From positions 476,876,573-476,936,572 of the forward strand of contig NC_081409.1 of NCBI RefSeq assembly GCF_030272615.1: a stretch of 60,000 bases of DNA, given 5' to 3'. Under the pieces are notes generated by a model. That model searched no databases and was not told where the DNA came from. It saw only the letters and a program-made list of their open reading frames with translations. This DNA comes from Cryptomeria japonica (Eukaryota; Streptophyta; Pinopsida; Cupressales; Cupressaceae). Below, one piece after another: positions 1 to 9,855 of this stretch. Within the stretch, counting starts at the first letter, position 1, and the number at the start of each line of letters is the position of its first letter. Position numbers and translations under genes: made by a program.

Positions 1-559
1 CTTTGTGATTGTTTTATTTGAAGCTTAATATACTAACTTCTGTGCTGTTTTCAAATTCGCTAACTTCTATGATATTTGCTGAGAGACACCACGGATTAAA
101 CTATGTTTTGAGACTTGTTATCTATTGGATGAATAGTGAATGATATTTTATGTCGAATGAGTTTTTATTGAATTACTCTCTCAAATGGTTTTGAACATGT
201 AGGTTGTTGAATGAGCTTTAAAGCCGCATGTATATGGGTTTTATATGCTGTTAATGCTTTTCCAAAATATTTTGGCGTATCACCTAAGTAGTATAGATCG
301 TTTGTTTTAAGTTTTCTTCTTCCCCTTTTCTCCCCCCAATTGTATGAAGAGTCAGCTTCTCAAACCCGGAGGTCATTCAGTGAGTTTCGCACAAAAGGTC
401 CCCCATCACTGAATTTCCCATAAGGCTGTTAGCGTTTAAGGCAAAATTAATAGTCAACAATTATTACAACCTTTATGTTCTTTATGTCGGCCTGAAGGAA
501 TCACTCCCTCTTAGCCGATTAGGCCGATTAGACCACTTACATATTTGTCTTCCTAAGGC
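1..559. other. No gene seen; decayed flank of gypsy element
   Basis: AT-rich sequence with no supported frame. The last 100 bases may be decayed integrase sequence, because the frame that begins inside 590-601 continues into the integrase C-terminus. Nothing else recognised. Confidence 0.5.
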
Positions 560-589
560 GGGAAGTGATGACCAACGCTGTCGATCTTC

Positions 590-991
590 AACACCTTTGA
601 GGTGGGTGACATGGTTTACTTGAGGCTCCAACCTTACAGACAATCTACTCTCAAGAAGAGTGGAGTTGAGAAATTGAAGCCACGTTTCTACGGGCCTTTC
701 AGGGTCAACAAGAGAATTGGTGAAGTGGCGTATGAGTTGGAACTTTCGGCGAGAAGCAGGATTCATAATGTATTTCATGTGTCTCGCCTTAAGAAGGCTC
801 TTGGACATAATGTTGTAGCTTCAGCAGAGTTGCCTCCACTTGATGAGGAGGGAGAGTTGGTTTTGATTCCCGAAGCTATTATTGACTTCAAGGAGCGTTC
901 TTTGAGAAGAAGGGTGATCAAGGAATACTTGATTAAATGGAAGAACTTACCTGTTGAAGATGCTACTTGGGAAAATGAGGAGATTCTATAG
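590..991 (+). pseudogene. Ty3/gypsy chromovirus integrase C-terminus plus chromodomain
   Basis: The 129-residue frame from 602 begins with the integrase C-terminal motif GDMVYLRL, followed by the GPF segment (KPRFYGPFRV) and the HNVFHVSRLKK stretch that precedes a chromodomain in chromoviral integrases. Residues 90-129 read as a chromodomain (EYLIKWKNLPVEDATWENEE). This end of the polyprotein directs integration of the cDNA, and the chromodomain usually binds modified histone H3. The frame extends upstream of the ATG (FEV before GDMV) but is then broken, so only the 3' end of pol survives. A TAG at 989-991 sits where family members usually have a glutamine codon, consistent with CAG to TAG decay. 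It lies just upstream of the polypurine tract and LTR at 1042, as expected for the 3' end of a gypsy element. Confidence 0.9.
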
Positions 992-1028
992 CATCCGGGT
1001 TTGTGATTGCTTGTGGACAAGCAATCTT

Positions 1029-1041
1029 GGGGAGGAAGGAT
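1029..1041 (+). promoter_or_regulatory. Polypurine tract of gypsy element
   Basis: The purine run GGGGAGGAAGGAT lies immediately before TGTAATGTCC. This is the expected plus-strand primer position next to a 3' LTR. Confidence 0.75.
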
Positions 1042-3438
1042 TGTAATGTCCCCTTCTCAGTAAGGAGTAATCAGTGGTCCATTGGCCTATTCTGGAGACC
1101 CGTAGGCTGATTGGAATGAGGAATTAGGGTTTCCTATTTTTGTGGAGCTTTGCGTGATCCAATTGATGCTTATCTGGCAGGGCTTCTGCAATTCCGATTG
1201 AGGATTCCTTCTGGGTTTTTCAAGAGCTTCACGGTGGTATAACATGCATTTTGTTCCGGAGTGATTTCTGAACTTACTATTTTTAGTAAGTTGGTGGCAG
1301 CTGACTGGATTTTGAGGTTTTTCTGGGTTTTTCGAGCTCTCTCACAAGGTTCGACGAGCATGTCTTTCGGAGATGTTTTCAAGACTTACTATTTTTAGTA
1401 AGTATCAGTTCAGGCAAAGCTATTTGTGGCAGTCTTGAGCAGAGTTCCAATCCAGTCCAGAATTAGTATTTTCTACGCTCCAGTTCACATGGTTGATTTG
1501 GCAGTGATCAGTGGGCAATTTATAATTGATTAATTAAATATTATCACTTTATTCTAAAGTTTAATATTTAATTATTTCACTGATTGTTTTTGGAGGAACG
1601 ACTTAGGAAGGAAATATAATATCATTTATCCTAAGTTATGTTTTATTTCCCAAGTCAGAAAAAGGGCATCCAAATTGAATATATTTCATGTATCTAATAT
1701 TCTAATGTTGCAAGTGTGGACCTTGGGAAATGTGCGACTAGGCTTACCTAGGAAAGTGGACGCCATGTTTGGAAGGGACATGAAATGAAATGAAGTGAAT
1801 TTCAAATGAGCTTGGGCGCCATTTGCATTTGAATTTCAGATGGAGAAATCTATAAATACAAGGATGGGCTCCTCATTTGATCATCTTGGAGAAATTATAT
1901 CGTTATGCTGCCGAAATGGTGAGTGAACTTGAGCTTCAGAGTTGTGGCTCCAAAGTTTTGCCAGTTTCTTACTTGAGACATAGTACCTAGTTGAGTGGTG
2001 GAACGTTGGTGAAGTTTTCAGTGTGCATTTTCAGATTTTCAGTGTATGGTGTGGTTTTCAATGTTGCTGGTTTGGTGTGGCTAAGGCGAAGATTTGATCA
2101 TATCTCCCTACCTGTGCGACCCATCATTCTGGGTATTGACTTGATGGAAGCATATCAGGAAGATGATCATTCTCCTGTTTTGGCATGTGTTTTGGTGTTC
2201 AATCTAATTTTTGGTTGCAAGTCGATTTTTTGATGCTGGTCGTACCATTCTTTGGCTGCCTAGGGTTGCGTGCAAGTTGTTGGTGGTGTTCGCAATGCAA
2301 GTTTGAGGTTCTTGTTGCCTCGTCTGCATCTTAGCTTTCATTTGCTTATATTCTTGTGTCATTTAGTGAATTTTTAGGCGAGTTATGAGCATAACAGTGA
2401 TTTTGGTAGTGGTTGTTTTCTGCATGTTATGCGTATAGTAGAATTGTTTTTTTCAGTTTAGTGATCAATGGTGTGTTATTTCTCTATGGGTGTGTTTGAG
2501 TTTGCTAAGTGTGTTAAGCTTGGAAGTATTCATCAATATTGGATAGTATAATCTCTCTATTCTATGCATTGTATCTCTTTATTGTAAGGCTGGATAGTAG
2601 TACTAACAGCCATTTCTGTATTGTAAAGCAAACTCCCGCTGAAAAGTGGAAGAGGTCGGCTTGCCGCCTACATTTGGCTCTGTAATACTGTCCTCCCATT
2701 GTATAAGCGGTAGAGTTGATTTTGTAATTTCTTTGTTGTCCTCCCGCTGAATAAGTGGTGGAGTTGATAGTGAATTTCAATTCTAGTCCTCCCGCTGCAT
2801 AAGCGGTAGAGTGATTGTTCTTCAGTTTCTTGCATCATCCTTGGCTGGTTTACCACCAAGAGATTTTAATATTCTCCATATCCCGCTAAAAAGTGGAAGG
2901 GGTTGGCTTGCCGCCCATTATTGTAATAAGCATTTTCAGAAGTTTGCATCTAACGATCCCCTACCGCCATATGCTCTTACCCTCCCAGCTTGGGCTCTCG
3001 GTGATCAAAAGTTGTAGGGTTCCTTTCAGCTGGTTTAGATTTCATTATTCTAACCCTAACGGGTGTTGGTGTGCTTGTAAAACTGTTAAAAATCAAAAAA
3101 AAATTGTTGGGGATACTACAGAAACCCATTGTCTGTTGGAGATATCACTCAGGTGTCTCACTTTGTGCTCCAAATTCATACTGTTAGTTATCCAATCCAA
3201 TTGTAAGTTTTGTGGCTACAATTGAATATTTTCCTGTTGTTAATCATCTGAAAATTTAAAGGCAATATCCATATGTAATTTTCAAGTCTTTGTTCTAAAT
3301 TGTTATTATATGATTTACATTGGAATTGTTGCAATTTATTGAATGAATAGAAATCAGTTGCATGCAAATTGTTTGTTAGAATTTTTGTGATTCATTTGGT
3401 AAAAAATCTAGAACAAATATCCATAGGGGGATATTTCA
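1042..3438 (+). mobile_element. Gypsy LTR, 2.4 kb, between two interiors
   Basis: Starts TGTAATGTCC after a polypurine tract and ends ATATTTCA just before a tRNA-Met type primer site. It is therefore both a 3' LTR for the chromodomain fragment on its left and a 5' LTR for the interior on its right. Such an arrangement arises by recombination between LTRs or by tandem insertion. A TATA-like CTATAAATAC lies at about 1849-1858, so transcription probably starts near 1885. The last 300 bases (about 3118-3400) are closely matched by 9550-9850 in the second LTR, while the U3 parts differ. Confidence 0.75.
2635..2896 (+). repeat. Five small CCGCT/AGCGG hairpin repeats inside the LTR
   Basis: A short palindrome of the form CCCGCTgcatAAGCGG recurs at about 2635-2649, 2694-2710, 2743-2758, 2791-2806 and 2882-2896. 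The three middle copies are 48-49 bp apart and share flanks such as GTCCTC before and TAGAGTTGAT after. Some copies change AGCGG to AGTGG, which keeps a G-U pair in RNA. They lie downstream of the TATA box, in the transcribed leader. Confidence 0.65.
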
Positions 3439-3439
3439 G

Positions 3440-3451
3440 TGGTATCAGAGC
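3440..3451 (+). promoter_or_regulatory. Primer binding site, initiator tRNA-Met type
   Basis: TGGTATCAGAGC one base after the LTR end. It is complementary to the 3' end of plant initiator tRNA-Met and is the standard primer site of many plant LTR elements. Confidence 0.9.
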
Positions 3452-4872
3452 TCGTTTTCCTGCCAGCCTGTGAGGTCTCATGAATGATAGATGAGACAAA
3501 TTTGCAGAAAGTTAGTTAACAAATTTAGTAGTGTATCTACATGGAGATTTTATATTTTCAGATTTGAGAAATGAGAACTATTTATGCTATCGCTGGGTCA
3601 ATAGTGGAGAATTGTTATTGTGGCTTCGTGGCATCTATATTTCGATTATTATTGTAAGTCGTAAGTTTAAAGATCTAGCCGCAGTCTAATGTTGAGATAT
3701 TCAAATGTCAAATATTCTCATATGATGGCCGTAACTTGTCTTTGCGATTGAGAATGTTTGTGAAGTCGTGGCTCTAATATATCTTGCGGGTGACTCTATT
3801 GTACCTAATGTTTGGTACTACATATTATTCAAGCCATCTTCATATCGAGGAGTATGAATTTTAAAGGAATCGGTGATATATATTAATAATCACAGGGTGT
3901 ATCTTCGGCACAGCTACGGAATGGTGTGAGTGGAGCTTGGTCTTTGTCGACGGATTACCTTGGCATTGGAAGAGATTATCGCTAGTCCTCTGCGAGATTC
4001 AATCCACTACCACAAATTAGGAAGAGTCGATTGCACTGGTGCCAGCATCATCCTCTATAGACGCAGCCTTCAGGAGTCGAAATGAGGGAAGCTCTATGCA
4101 TAGAAATGAGCTGACAAATATTGGTGGTATATAAGGAGCTTGAATTGCTCACTTGATTAAGAAGTTACAGGCATCTTGCACAAACTATCTAGTGTGACCT
4201 TTTGGGTGAACTCTGAGTCGGAATATTAATAAATTGGTCTATCAATTTCAAGTATTCTGGGTAATAGTTTATTTAGAATTCTATTCTAAATGACAAGTTA
4301 ATGTATTTGACTGCGGTAAATATCAAGAGACTCTTTGCCATGAGTTAGAAGGGACGTTTTTTCAAGAACATAACCGTTTTTTCCAAGATTGGGCTTACCT
4401 GTGACACGTGGAAAAAAAAGGATTGGGTTTTGGTCCAATGTGTTGTACTTACTTCATGGTTCAAGAATGCAGTGTGACGGCAGTTTTGAGGATCTGCAAA
4501 CTTGAGTATTTTGTCCATTTTTCCTGGCTCAAAGTCGGTGCTAGTAGCGATGTGGCTATTTTATTATTGGCGAGAAGTATATGAACCATGGTTTTTTATT
4601 ATCGCAAGATTTCTAAATTACCTTGGGGATCGACTTATATTCAAAAAAAATAAAAGCTCCGTATAAGCCGACAACATTCATGCCGTGGAAGCCAAATACC
4701 ACACTATTTTGGGTTGTCGCCTCATCAATGCATTTCTAAGGATCTCTAGAGTTTCTATATTCAATGCTTTGGGGGTCATAGTAAACTAGAAGTTGGTTGG
4801 ATTACTATTCACATATTGAAGGCATCCGCTACGAGTGTGAGGATCTTTTTGGTTGGATATTGAAGGAATCGA
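3452..4872 (+). other. Interior of non-autonomous gypsy element, no gene seen
   Basis: About 1.4 kb with stops in all frames and no domain I recognise. It lies where gag would start in a complete element. Confidence 0.5.
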
Positions 4873-5208
4873 TTGATAAACTATAGTTGGTGTAGAGTAA
4901 TATTAGGGACGGGATATAATGATAGAGCCCCAGCTGTAATTACGATTCAATGTGGAGAAGGATGCCAAGGCTGTGAAGGTGTGAACTGGAAGAGTATTGT
5001 TTGCAAACCTCTCCAAATATTGAGGGAATCGATTAGTGAGTCAAAGAGATATAGACCGCCGAGGTCTCACAGACAGTCACAGTTTATCCTCAAACTGTTG
5101 CATAAGAGGGATATAGAATTGGCTGGTGAGTTTGATGTCAACCTCAAGCCAGGCATGAGGGTTATACAATTGGCAGAGGACGTTACAGTGTTACTGTTTG
5201 TAAAGTAA
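4873..5208 (+). CDS. Unrecognised 111-aa frame in the gypsy interior
   Basis: Open frame of 111 codons between the primer site and the PDS5-derived segment. The C-terminal half (AGEFDVNLKPGMRVIQLAED) looks protein-like, but I recognise no family. It may be decayed gag, captured host sequence or chance. No Kozak context or neighbour supports a function. Confidence 0.25.
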   Translation: MINYSWCRVILGTGYNDRAPAVITIQCGEGCQGCEGVNWKSIVCKPLQILRESISESKRYRPPRSHRQSQFILKLLHKRDIELAGEFDVNLKPGMRVIQLAEDVTVLLFVK

Positions 5209-5970
5209 AGGCTGTGTGAGCAGACTGGGCAGTGTATGATGGATCTAATAATAGAAGTGATGTTGGATTATATCTGCAATAAAATATACAGGTGCTGAAA
5301 ATTTATTGAAAATCTTGTGGACTGTTAATGTTGTGAATGTAAACGTCTAGCTACAGTTGGAGACATATCCTTGTTCTTTCATTGCATATATTTGTAATGT
5401 AGTGCATAGCAAGGCAATATCTGCAAACTATTGTTTCATTATCAATCCATAAAGAATCTATCAATTCTATGTTTGAACAAGTACAAGATATCCCTGTCTT
5501 AGTAGTGTGAACAGTGTTTGATGAAATTTCTTAAGTTGAGAAAGTGAAAAATTAGTGCACAACAGGGTAGATTAAGCAAGGGCTCTTACAGAGAGACGGA
5601 GTTGTTGAATCATCATTCATAGCTACTGTTCAGTTCCTTTCTTCCCAGGTAGTGATACCTATTAGTGGATATTGTTGATAGCCTTGGTGAAGCTAAATGA
5701 TTTAGTGTTGGATTCATTCTTGTTGGAGACTGATTGAGAATTGGGTGCCGGAATTTAGACAAATATCCAGTTATCGAAGGGTGTTGAATACCTCCAAATT
5801 GGCATATTTCTTCCAATACTGAGTAGTGTTATCAAAATGAAGCAATAGAAGACAAGAAACCTTCTAGGTGTTGAAAAATTGGTGGCCAAATAGGGGAGGA
5901 TCTTACATATGTTTTGTTTGAGTATTTTCCTGAGCATCATATAATGACTGAATAGTGTGCCACAGAATTT
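5209..5970 (+). other. No gene seen; element interior
   Basis: About 760 bases with short frames only. Nothing recognised. Confidence 0.4.
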
Positions 5971-6826
5971 GTGAAATTCACAAGGTTTATCTCAGAAAAC
6001 AAAATGAAGACAATGGCAGATCAGAAAAGTGATTTTTTCTCAAAAGAATTTAATGACACATTTAATGGTGAACAGCTAAGGGACTTGCAGAAAGAAAAGG
6101 AAATAGGAAATGAGCTCTATGTGCCTGGATTACAATTGGAGTCCATGAAATTCCTTGATGGTGTCCTCTTTAAGTTGGAAGAATTAGATTCATATTTGTC
6201 CAAAGTAGACCAGTCAGATTGGAGGCTCTTGAACTGGTCTTTGCAGCCTTCAATGCTTGCTTTGGTCAAGCACGAGTTTATGGAACATCCATATGAAGAG
6301 GTGAGACTCACAGTTGCTTCTTGTCACAGTGAGATCATAAGGATAACAGCTCCTATAGCACCATATAATGATGACATACTGAAGAAGGTCCTACAACTGA
6401 TTTTGAAGGGTCTACATGGGTTGCATGATGTCAAAGCCCCTACTTTTGGTAAGAGGGCTAAAAGTTTAGAAATTATGGCAAGGACTAGATCATTCATCCT
6501 TATGTTGGATCTTCAATGTGAGGAGATGATTCTTCAAATGTTTCATTGCTGAAATTAGGAAATGTCATCTAGATAAGGTGAAGACAAATATGTTCGACAT
6601 CATGCCCATGATCCTAGATGGAAATGATGATGTTTGTAAGTAGTTGCGGTCTGATTTGTTAGACATTTGGAGAAGAGAACTGCATGTTTCAACTGCAGCC
6701 TACGATCTTACAAGAAGTTTGGTTGAACAAAAAATTGAGAAATTGAAGGAAGTATTGACTAAAGAGGAGCTTAGTTCATTGGGTTTTCAGATTTCAGGAT
6801 CTCCAAAAAAAGCAGGAACCAAATGA
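5971..6826 (+). pseudogene. PDS5-like cohesin cofactor fragment captured by a retroelement
   Basis: The 193-codon frame 5971-6552 reads, from about residue 55, like the HEAT-repeat N-terminus of plant PDS5 sister-chromatid cohesion proteins. Recognisable blocks are LNWSLQPSMLALVKHEFMEH, EEVRLTVASCHSEIIRITAP, APYNDDILKKVLQLI and MLDLQCEEMILQMF. PDS5 binds cohesin and controls its release from chromatin. The similarity goes on in another frame (AEIRKCHLDKVKTNMFDIM), then through a TAG near 6643 to 6826 (AYDLTRSLVEQKIEKLK). At least one frameshift and one stop therefore break it. The segment is uninterrupted by introns, where plant PDS5 genes have many, so it looks like a captured cDNA. The first 50 residues (SDFFSKEFNDTFNGEQLRDL) do not look like PDS5. 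It sits between the LTRs at 1042 and 9242. Identification is from memory of the family and was not searched. Confidence 0.75.
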
Positions 6827-7104
6827 GAAGAGAGCAGATTTGCTTCACATGTCATGAGGCTTGGACACTTGATCACGTTTGTAGAAATAATAAGGAAAGA
6901 AATTTATCACAACAAAGTGGAGATGAGGACAAAGTTATAGATGAGGAGGGAATCATGACTCACAAGGAGCAGGATAAAACTACAGATTTGAATACACCTG
7001 ATACTGTGCATGATAAGAGAGGGATAATGACTTCCAATCAGCTAAGGTTGATATTAAGGAGGACGAGTCAATCACTACAGGTGAGTGGTATTCAAAACTC
7101 CTAA
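6823..7104 (+). CDS. Short frame with retroviral-type CCHC knuckle
   Basis: A 93-codon frame whose start overlaps the end of the PDS5-like segment. Residues 6-19 are CFTCHEAWTLDHVC, spaced C-x2-C-x7-H-x-C, a knuckle variant found in gypsy Gag proteins. The rest is acidic and lysine-rich with an internal near-repeat (EEGIMTHKEQDK and DKRGIMTSNQ). Probably the C-terminus of the element's Gag, placed just after the captured gene segment. Frame breaks leave its boundaries uncertain. Confidence 0.55.
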   Translation: MRREQICFTCHEAWTLDHVCRNNKERNLSQQSGDEDKVIDEEGIMTHKEQDKTTDLNTPDTVHDKRGIMTSNQLRLILRRTSQSLQVSGIQNS

Positions 7105-7206
7105 TTGGTGATTTGCAAATTACTATTGATAAAACTAGTGGAGAACTCCTTTGGTGACTACATATAAAATCATAATGTTGTTCCATTACTACTTCATGAA
7201 GAGTGC

Positions 7207-8347
7207 ATGAAATCATCTAGAGAATCAATTAAGTATGATAGTGATAATGCTTCCACAATTGAGAACAAATTAGGAAATTTAATGTGTGACAGCCCATGCT
7301 CCTTAGAGGAATTTGAATTTAAGGCTTTAGCATTGCAAGATTTGAAGGACAAATTTTTAGTCACAGAGGAGAAGATCTCACAAATACATTGAAGATCTTA
7401 TTTGGAAAACTCAAATTGATGAGAGGCAAAAAGGAACTGCATGTGGAGTTACCAATGCTCAACTGCACACAATCAAAGAAGTATTTGAAAAGATGAAATC
7501 AGATTACTTGCAGCTATTAATAGATACGGATTTGGCTACCATATTTGCAGAAGACAGGGAAAGAGAGCTGGATGAGCTTTGTCTACAGCTGAGTATGACT
7601 CAATACTCATTCTACAAGGCTAAAAATCGGACTTCTATTGCAGCCACTCACAAGGTCGATGGGTTCAATCCTAAAACCGAGGAGATCATACAGATTGTTG
7701 AAGGAATCAATACCCTTTGTCATAATGAAAGTAAGCATAATATTTCCACCTTTCTCTATTCTGATGAAGCACATTATATTAATGAAGATCAGAATGACCA
7801 GCAAGAAGACCCATTCATGAATTTTGGTGACCAATTTTTCTATGATGCCTCAATATGCCACAATGAATTAGCCGTTACAACGGATTCTAGAGGCAGATTT
7901 CAGAATTGTCTTTGTCATGGAACAAAAATGATTAATAATCTCCCTATGTTGGAAGAAGTTGGGCATGAGGAGATTCTCAAGCAAGACAAAGATAGAGAGG
8001 ACTATGTTAGTTCAAACAGCAGTTTGCTGATTGGTATTGTTAAACATAAGGAGATTGATATGCTCTATGTAAGTAATCTTGGTAAGAAGCGCCACTTGCT
8101 TCAAGAAATAATTGCTATGAATGAAGCTGTAATTATGAATCCTTTTCCTTCAATAGTTTTTTCAGTGAAGTTGGGAGCTGATAGCATAAGGGTGAGTGCT
8201 CAATATAGTCATTTTCGTATTTGGGAAGTGAGCATGGACAAGTTGTTACCAGCAGATGACAAGAAATGCATTCCTGAAGTTGTTAAAAATCAGATTTGCA
8301 ATTTTAATAGTGTTGATACCATTTGTTGCAACAGGCTTGCAAACTGA
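7207..8347 (+). pseudogene. Unrecognised acidic, helical protein in two frames
   Basis: Frame 7207-7392 (61 codons) ends in KFLVTEEKISQIH and appears to continue in another frame (IEDLIWKTQIDERQKG) into 7493-8347 (284 codons). One frameshift near 7385 would join them. The predicted protein begins with a helical, coiled-coil-like stretch (FEKMKSDYLQLLIDTDL, RERELDELCLQLS), followed by an acidic middle (EDQNDQQEDPFMNF). I recognise no reverse transcriptase, integrase or protease motif. It may be a second captured host gene or an element-specific protein. The long open frame with sensible composition supports real coding ancestry. Confidence 0.5.
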
Positions 8348-8444
8348 TTATGTGATAATAGGCTTCAAGACTTTAGTTTTGAGTCTTTACAGAGTAGAGC
8401 AGTGCAAGCATGATGGGTATGCGTCCAGTAGATGTGAGCATCAG

Positions 8445-8762
8445 CCTCTACAAAAAAAAGGGAGTACTCATTGAAAAATAAATTGAATGAATGATTCGAT
8501 AATTCGATGATTACATTGAACGATATACACACGTATATATAGAGGTTACAAGACGATGTTCTATAATTAGAACATAACGTTGAAGTAAAGATTAAAGAGC
8601 TAAATGCTAAATTAGGCGTGAAAGCTAAATTAAGCGTGAAAGCCAAATTAAGCTTAAAAGCTAAATAAAGCTTAAAAGCTAATTAACTAAAAAGCTAAAT
8701 GAGTCGACAACTAAAAATAGAAGATGACCATTATAGAAGATATTAAAATTATTTTAACACTC
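8445..8762 (-). mobile_element. Possible 318 bp short insertion with ATCAG duplication
   Basis: ATCAG occurs at 8440-8444 and again at 8763-8767, flanking an AT-rich block unlike the coding-type sequence on both sides. Read on the minus strand it starts GAGTGTTAAAATAATTTT and ends TTGTAGAGG. It contains an AAGCTAAATTAAGC minisatellite and a TATA-like TATATATA near 8536. A five-base duplication can occur by chance, and the ends are not clear TG/CA ends. Confidence 0.35.
8597..8697 (+). repeat. AAGCTAAATTAAGC minisatellite
   Basis: About five diverged copies of a 17-18 bp unit (AAAGCTAAATTAAGCGTG and variants) follow each other. Adjacent copies carry AGCT and AAGCTT palindromes. Confidence 0.75.
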
Positions 8763-8779
8763 ATCAGCGTGATTGCATT

Positions 8780-9211
8780 GTGAGGAGTATATATCATTTC
8801 ACTTTCAGCCTACAAATTGATGAGTTGTGTATGTTTAGGATGCCAAATGGGAAGAGATTGAATGAGTGGTATAAAAAGAATCATATTTCGTCATGGTATG
8901 AGATGTCCACTTCTTTGGAGGGAGGATTCGCAGCTTGCGGGATTGTCAGTTTATATATTTTAGATGGTTGTTATGCTGGGTTACAGAGAGGAGAAATAAA
9001 GAATGAGTTGACTTCTCCAGGTAATGAGGGCAATAGATTTCAGACTTGGCCATGGGATCCTGGAAACATATGCAGTTTGGTTTGCTCTTTGTGGATTGTT
9101 CAGCGGTTAGCAAAATTGGACAAGGATGCCGAGTTCAATTGTATCATGCAGATACATCACAAGAATGTTGAAACATTTTTCAGATTTGTTTGGGATCCTG
9201 GTATTGCTTGA
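8780..9211 (+). CDS. Unrecognised 143-aa frame before the second LTR
   Basis: Open frame ending VWDPGIA, followed by GAGGACAAGCAATTTCCAAG and the polypurine tract of the 9242 LTR. The same position in the left element (992-1041) also has GGACAAGCAAT, so this frame lies at the 3' end of the interior. The middle (CGIVSLYILDGCYAGLQRGE) is protein-like but not recognised. It is probably the last coding remnant of the non-autonomous element. Confidence 0.4.
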   Translation: MRSIYHFTFSLQIDELCMFRMPNGKRLNEWYKKNHISSWYEMSTSLEGGFAACGIVSLYILDGCYAGLQRGEIKNELTSPGNEGNRFQTWPWDPGNICSLVCSLWIVQRLAKLDKDAEFNCIMQIHHKNVETFFRFVWDPGIA

Positions 9212-9241
9212 GGACAAGCAATTTCCAAGGAAGGAGGACTG

Positions 9242-9855
9242 TAATGTCTTCTTTTTGGGACATTAGAAAATCAATTAATAATTAAGTTTAAGTTGTCAAA
9301 ACATAATTTATTAAAGCAGATTAAAGTGACTTTTATGTCAACATCAAATTATAAAACAAAGTCACTTTATTATTAAAGGGGGATTCCAAGAGACAGACAA
9401 AGGTTATGCAAAGAGTCACAGGGATGTGCTTTTTAAGAGCATGGAGAGGCTCATTTTGGGATGCTTGGTTTATGCTTGGTTATTGTTCTCTCTTGGAGAG
9501 TTCTGGGAAGCTTTGGCTTTCAGCAGGTTTGAGGACGGAAACCCTCGAGTTGGGAGGCAATGGACGGAAACCCATTGTTTGTTAGAGATATCACTTAGGT
9601 GTCTCACTTTGTGCTCCAAATTCATATTGCTGGTTATCCAATCCGACTGTAAGTTTTGTGGCTATGGATATTTTCCTGTTGTTAATCATCTGAAAATTTA
9701 AAGGCAAATCCATATGTAATTTTCAGGTCTTTGTTCTAAACTGTTATTATATGATTTACATTGGAATTGTTGCAAGTTATTGAATGAATAGAAATCAGTT
9801 GCAAGTTATTGAATGAATAGAAATCGGTTGCATCCAAATTGTTTGTTAGAATTTC
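9242..9855 (+). mobile_element. Second gypsy LTR, internally deleted and cut at its end
   Basis: Starts TGTAATGTCTTC after the purine run AAGGAAGGAGGAC. From about 9550 to 9850 it matches the 3' part of the first LTR (3118-3400) with few changes. The middle of the first LTR, including its hairpin array, is missing here. The final 40 bases of the LTR and any primer site are also missing, because minus-strand copia sequence begins near 9856. A 29 bp unit (GCAAGTTATTGAATGAATAG plus 9 bases) is duplicated at 9772-9829. Confidence 0.7.

Noticed and set aside
482-808. Minus-strand 108-codon frame
   Set aside because: It overlaps the plus-strand integrase/chromodomain frame, which has clear motifs.
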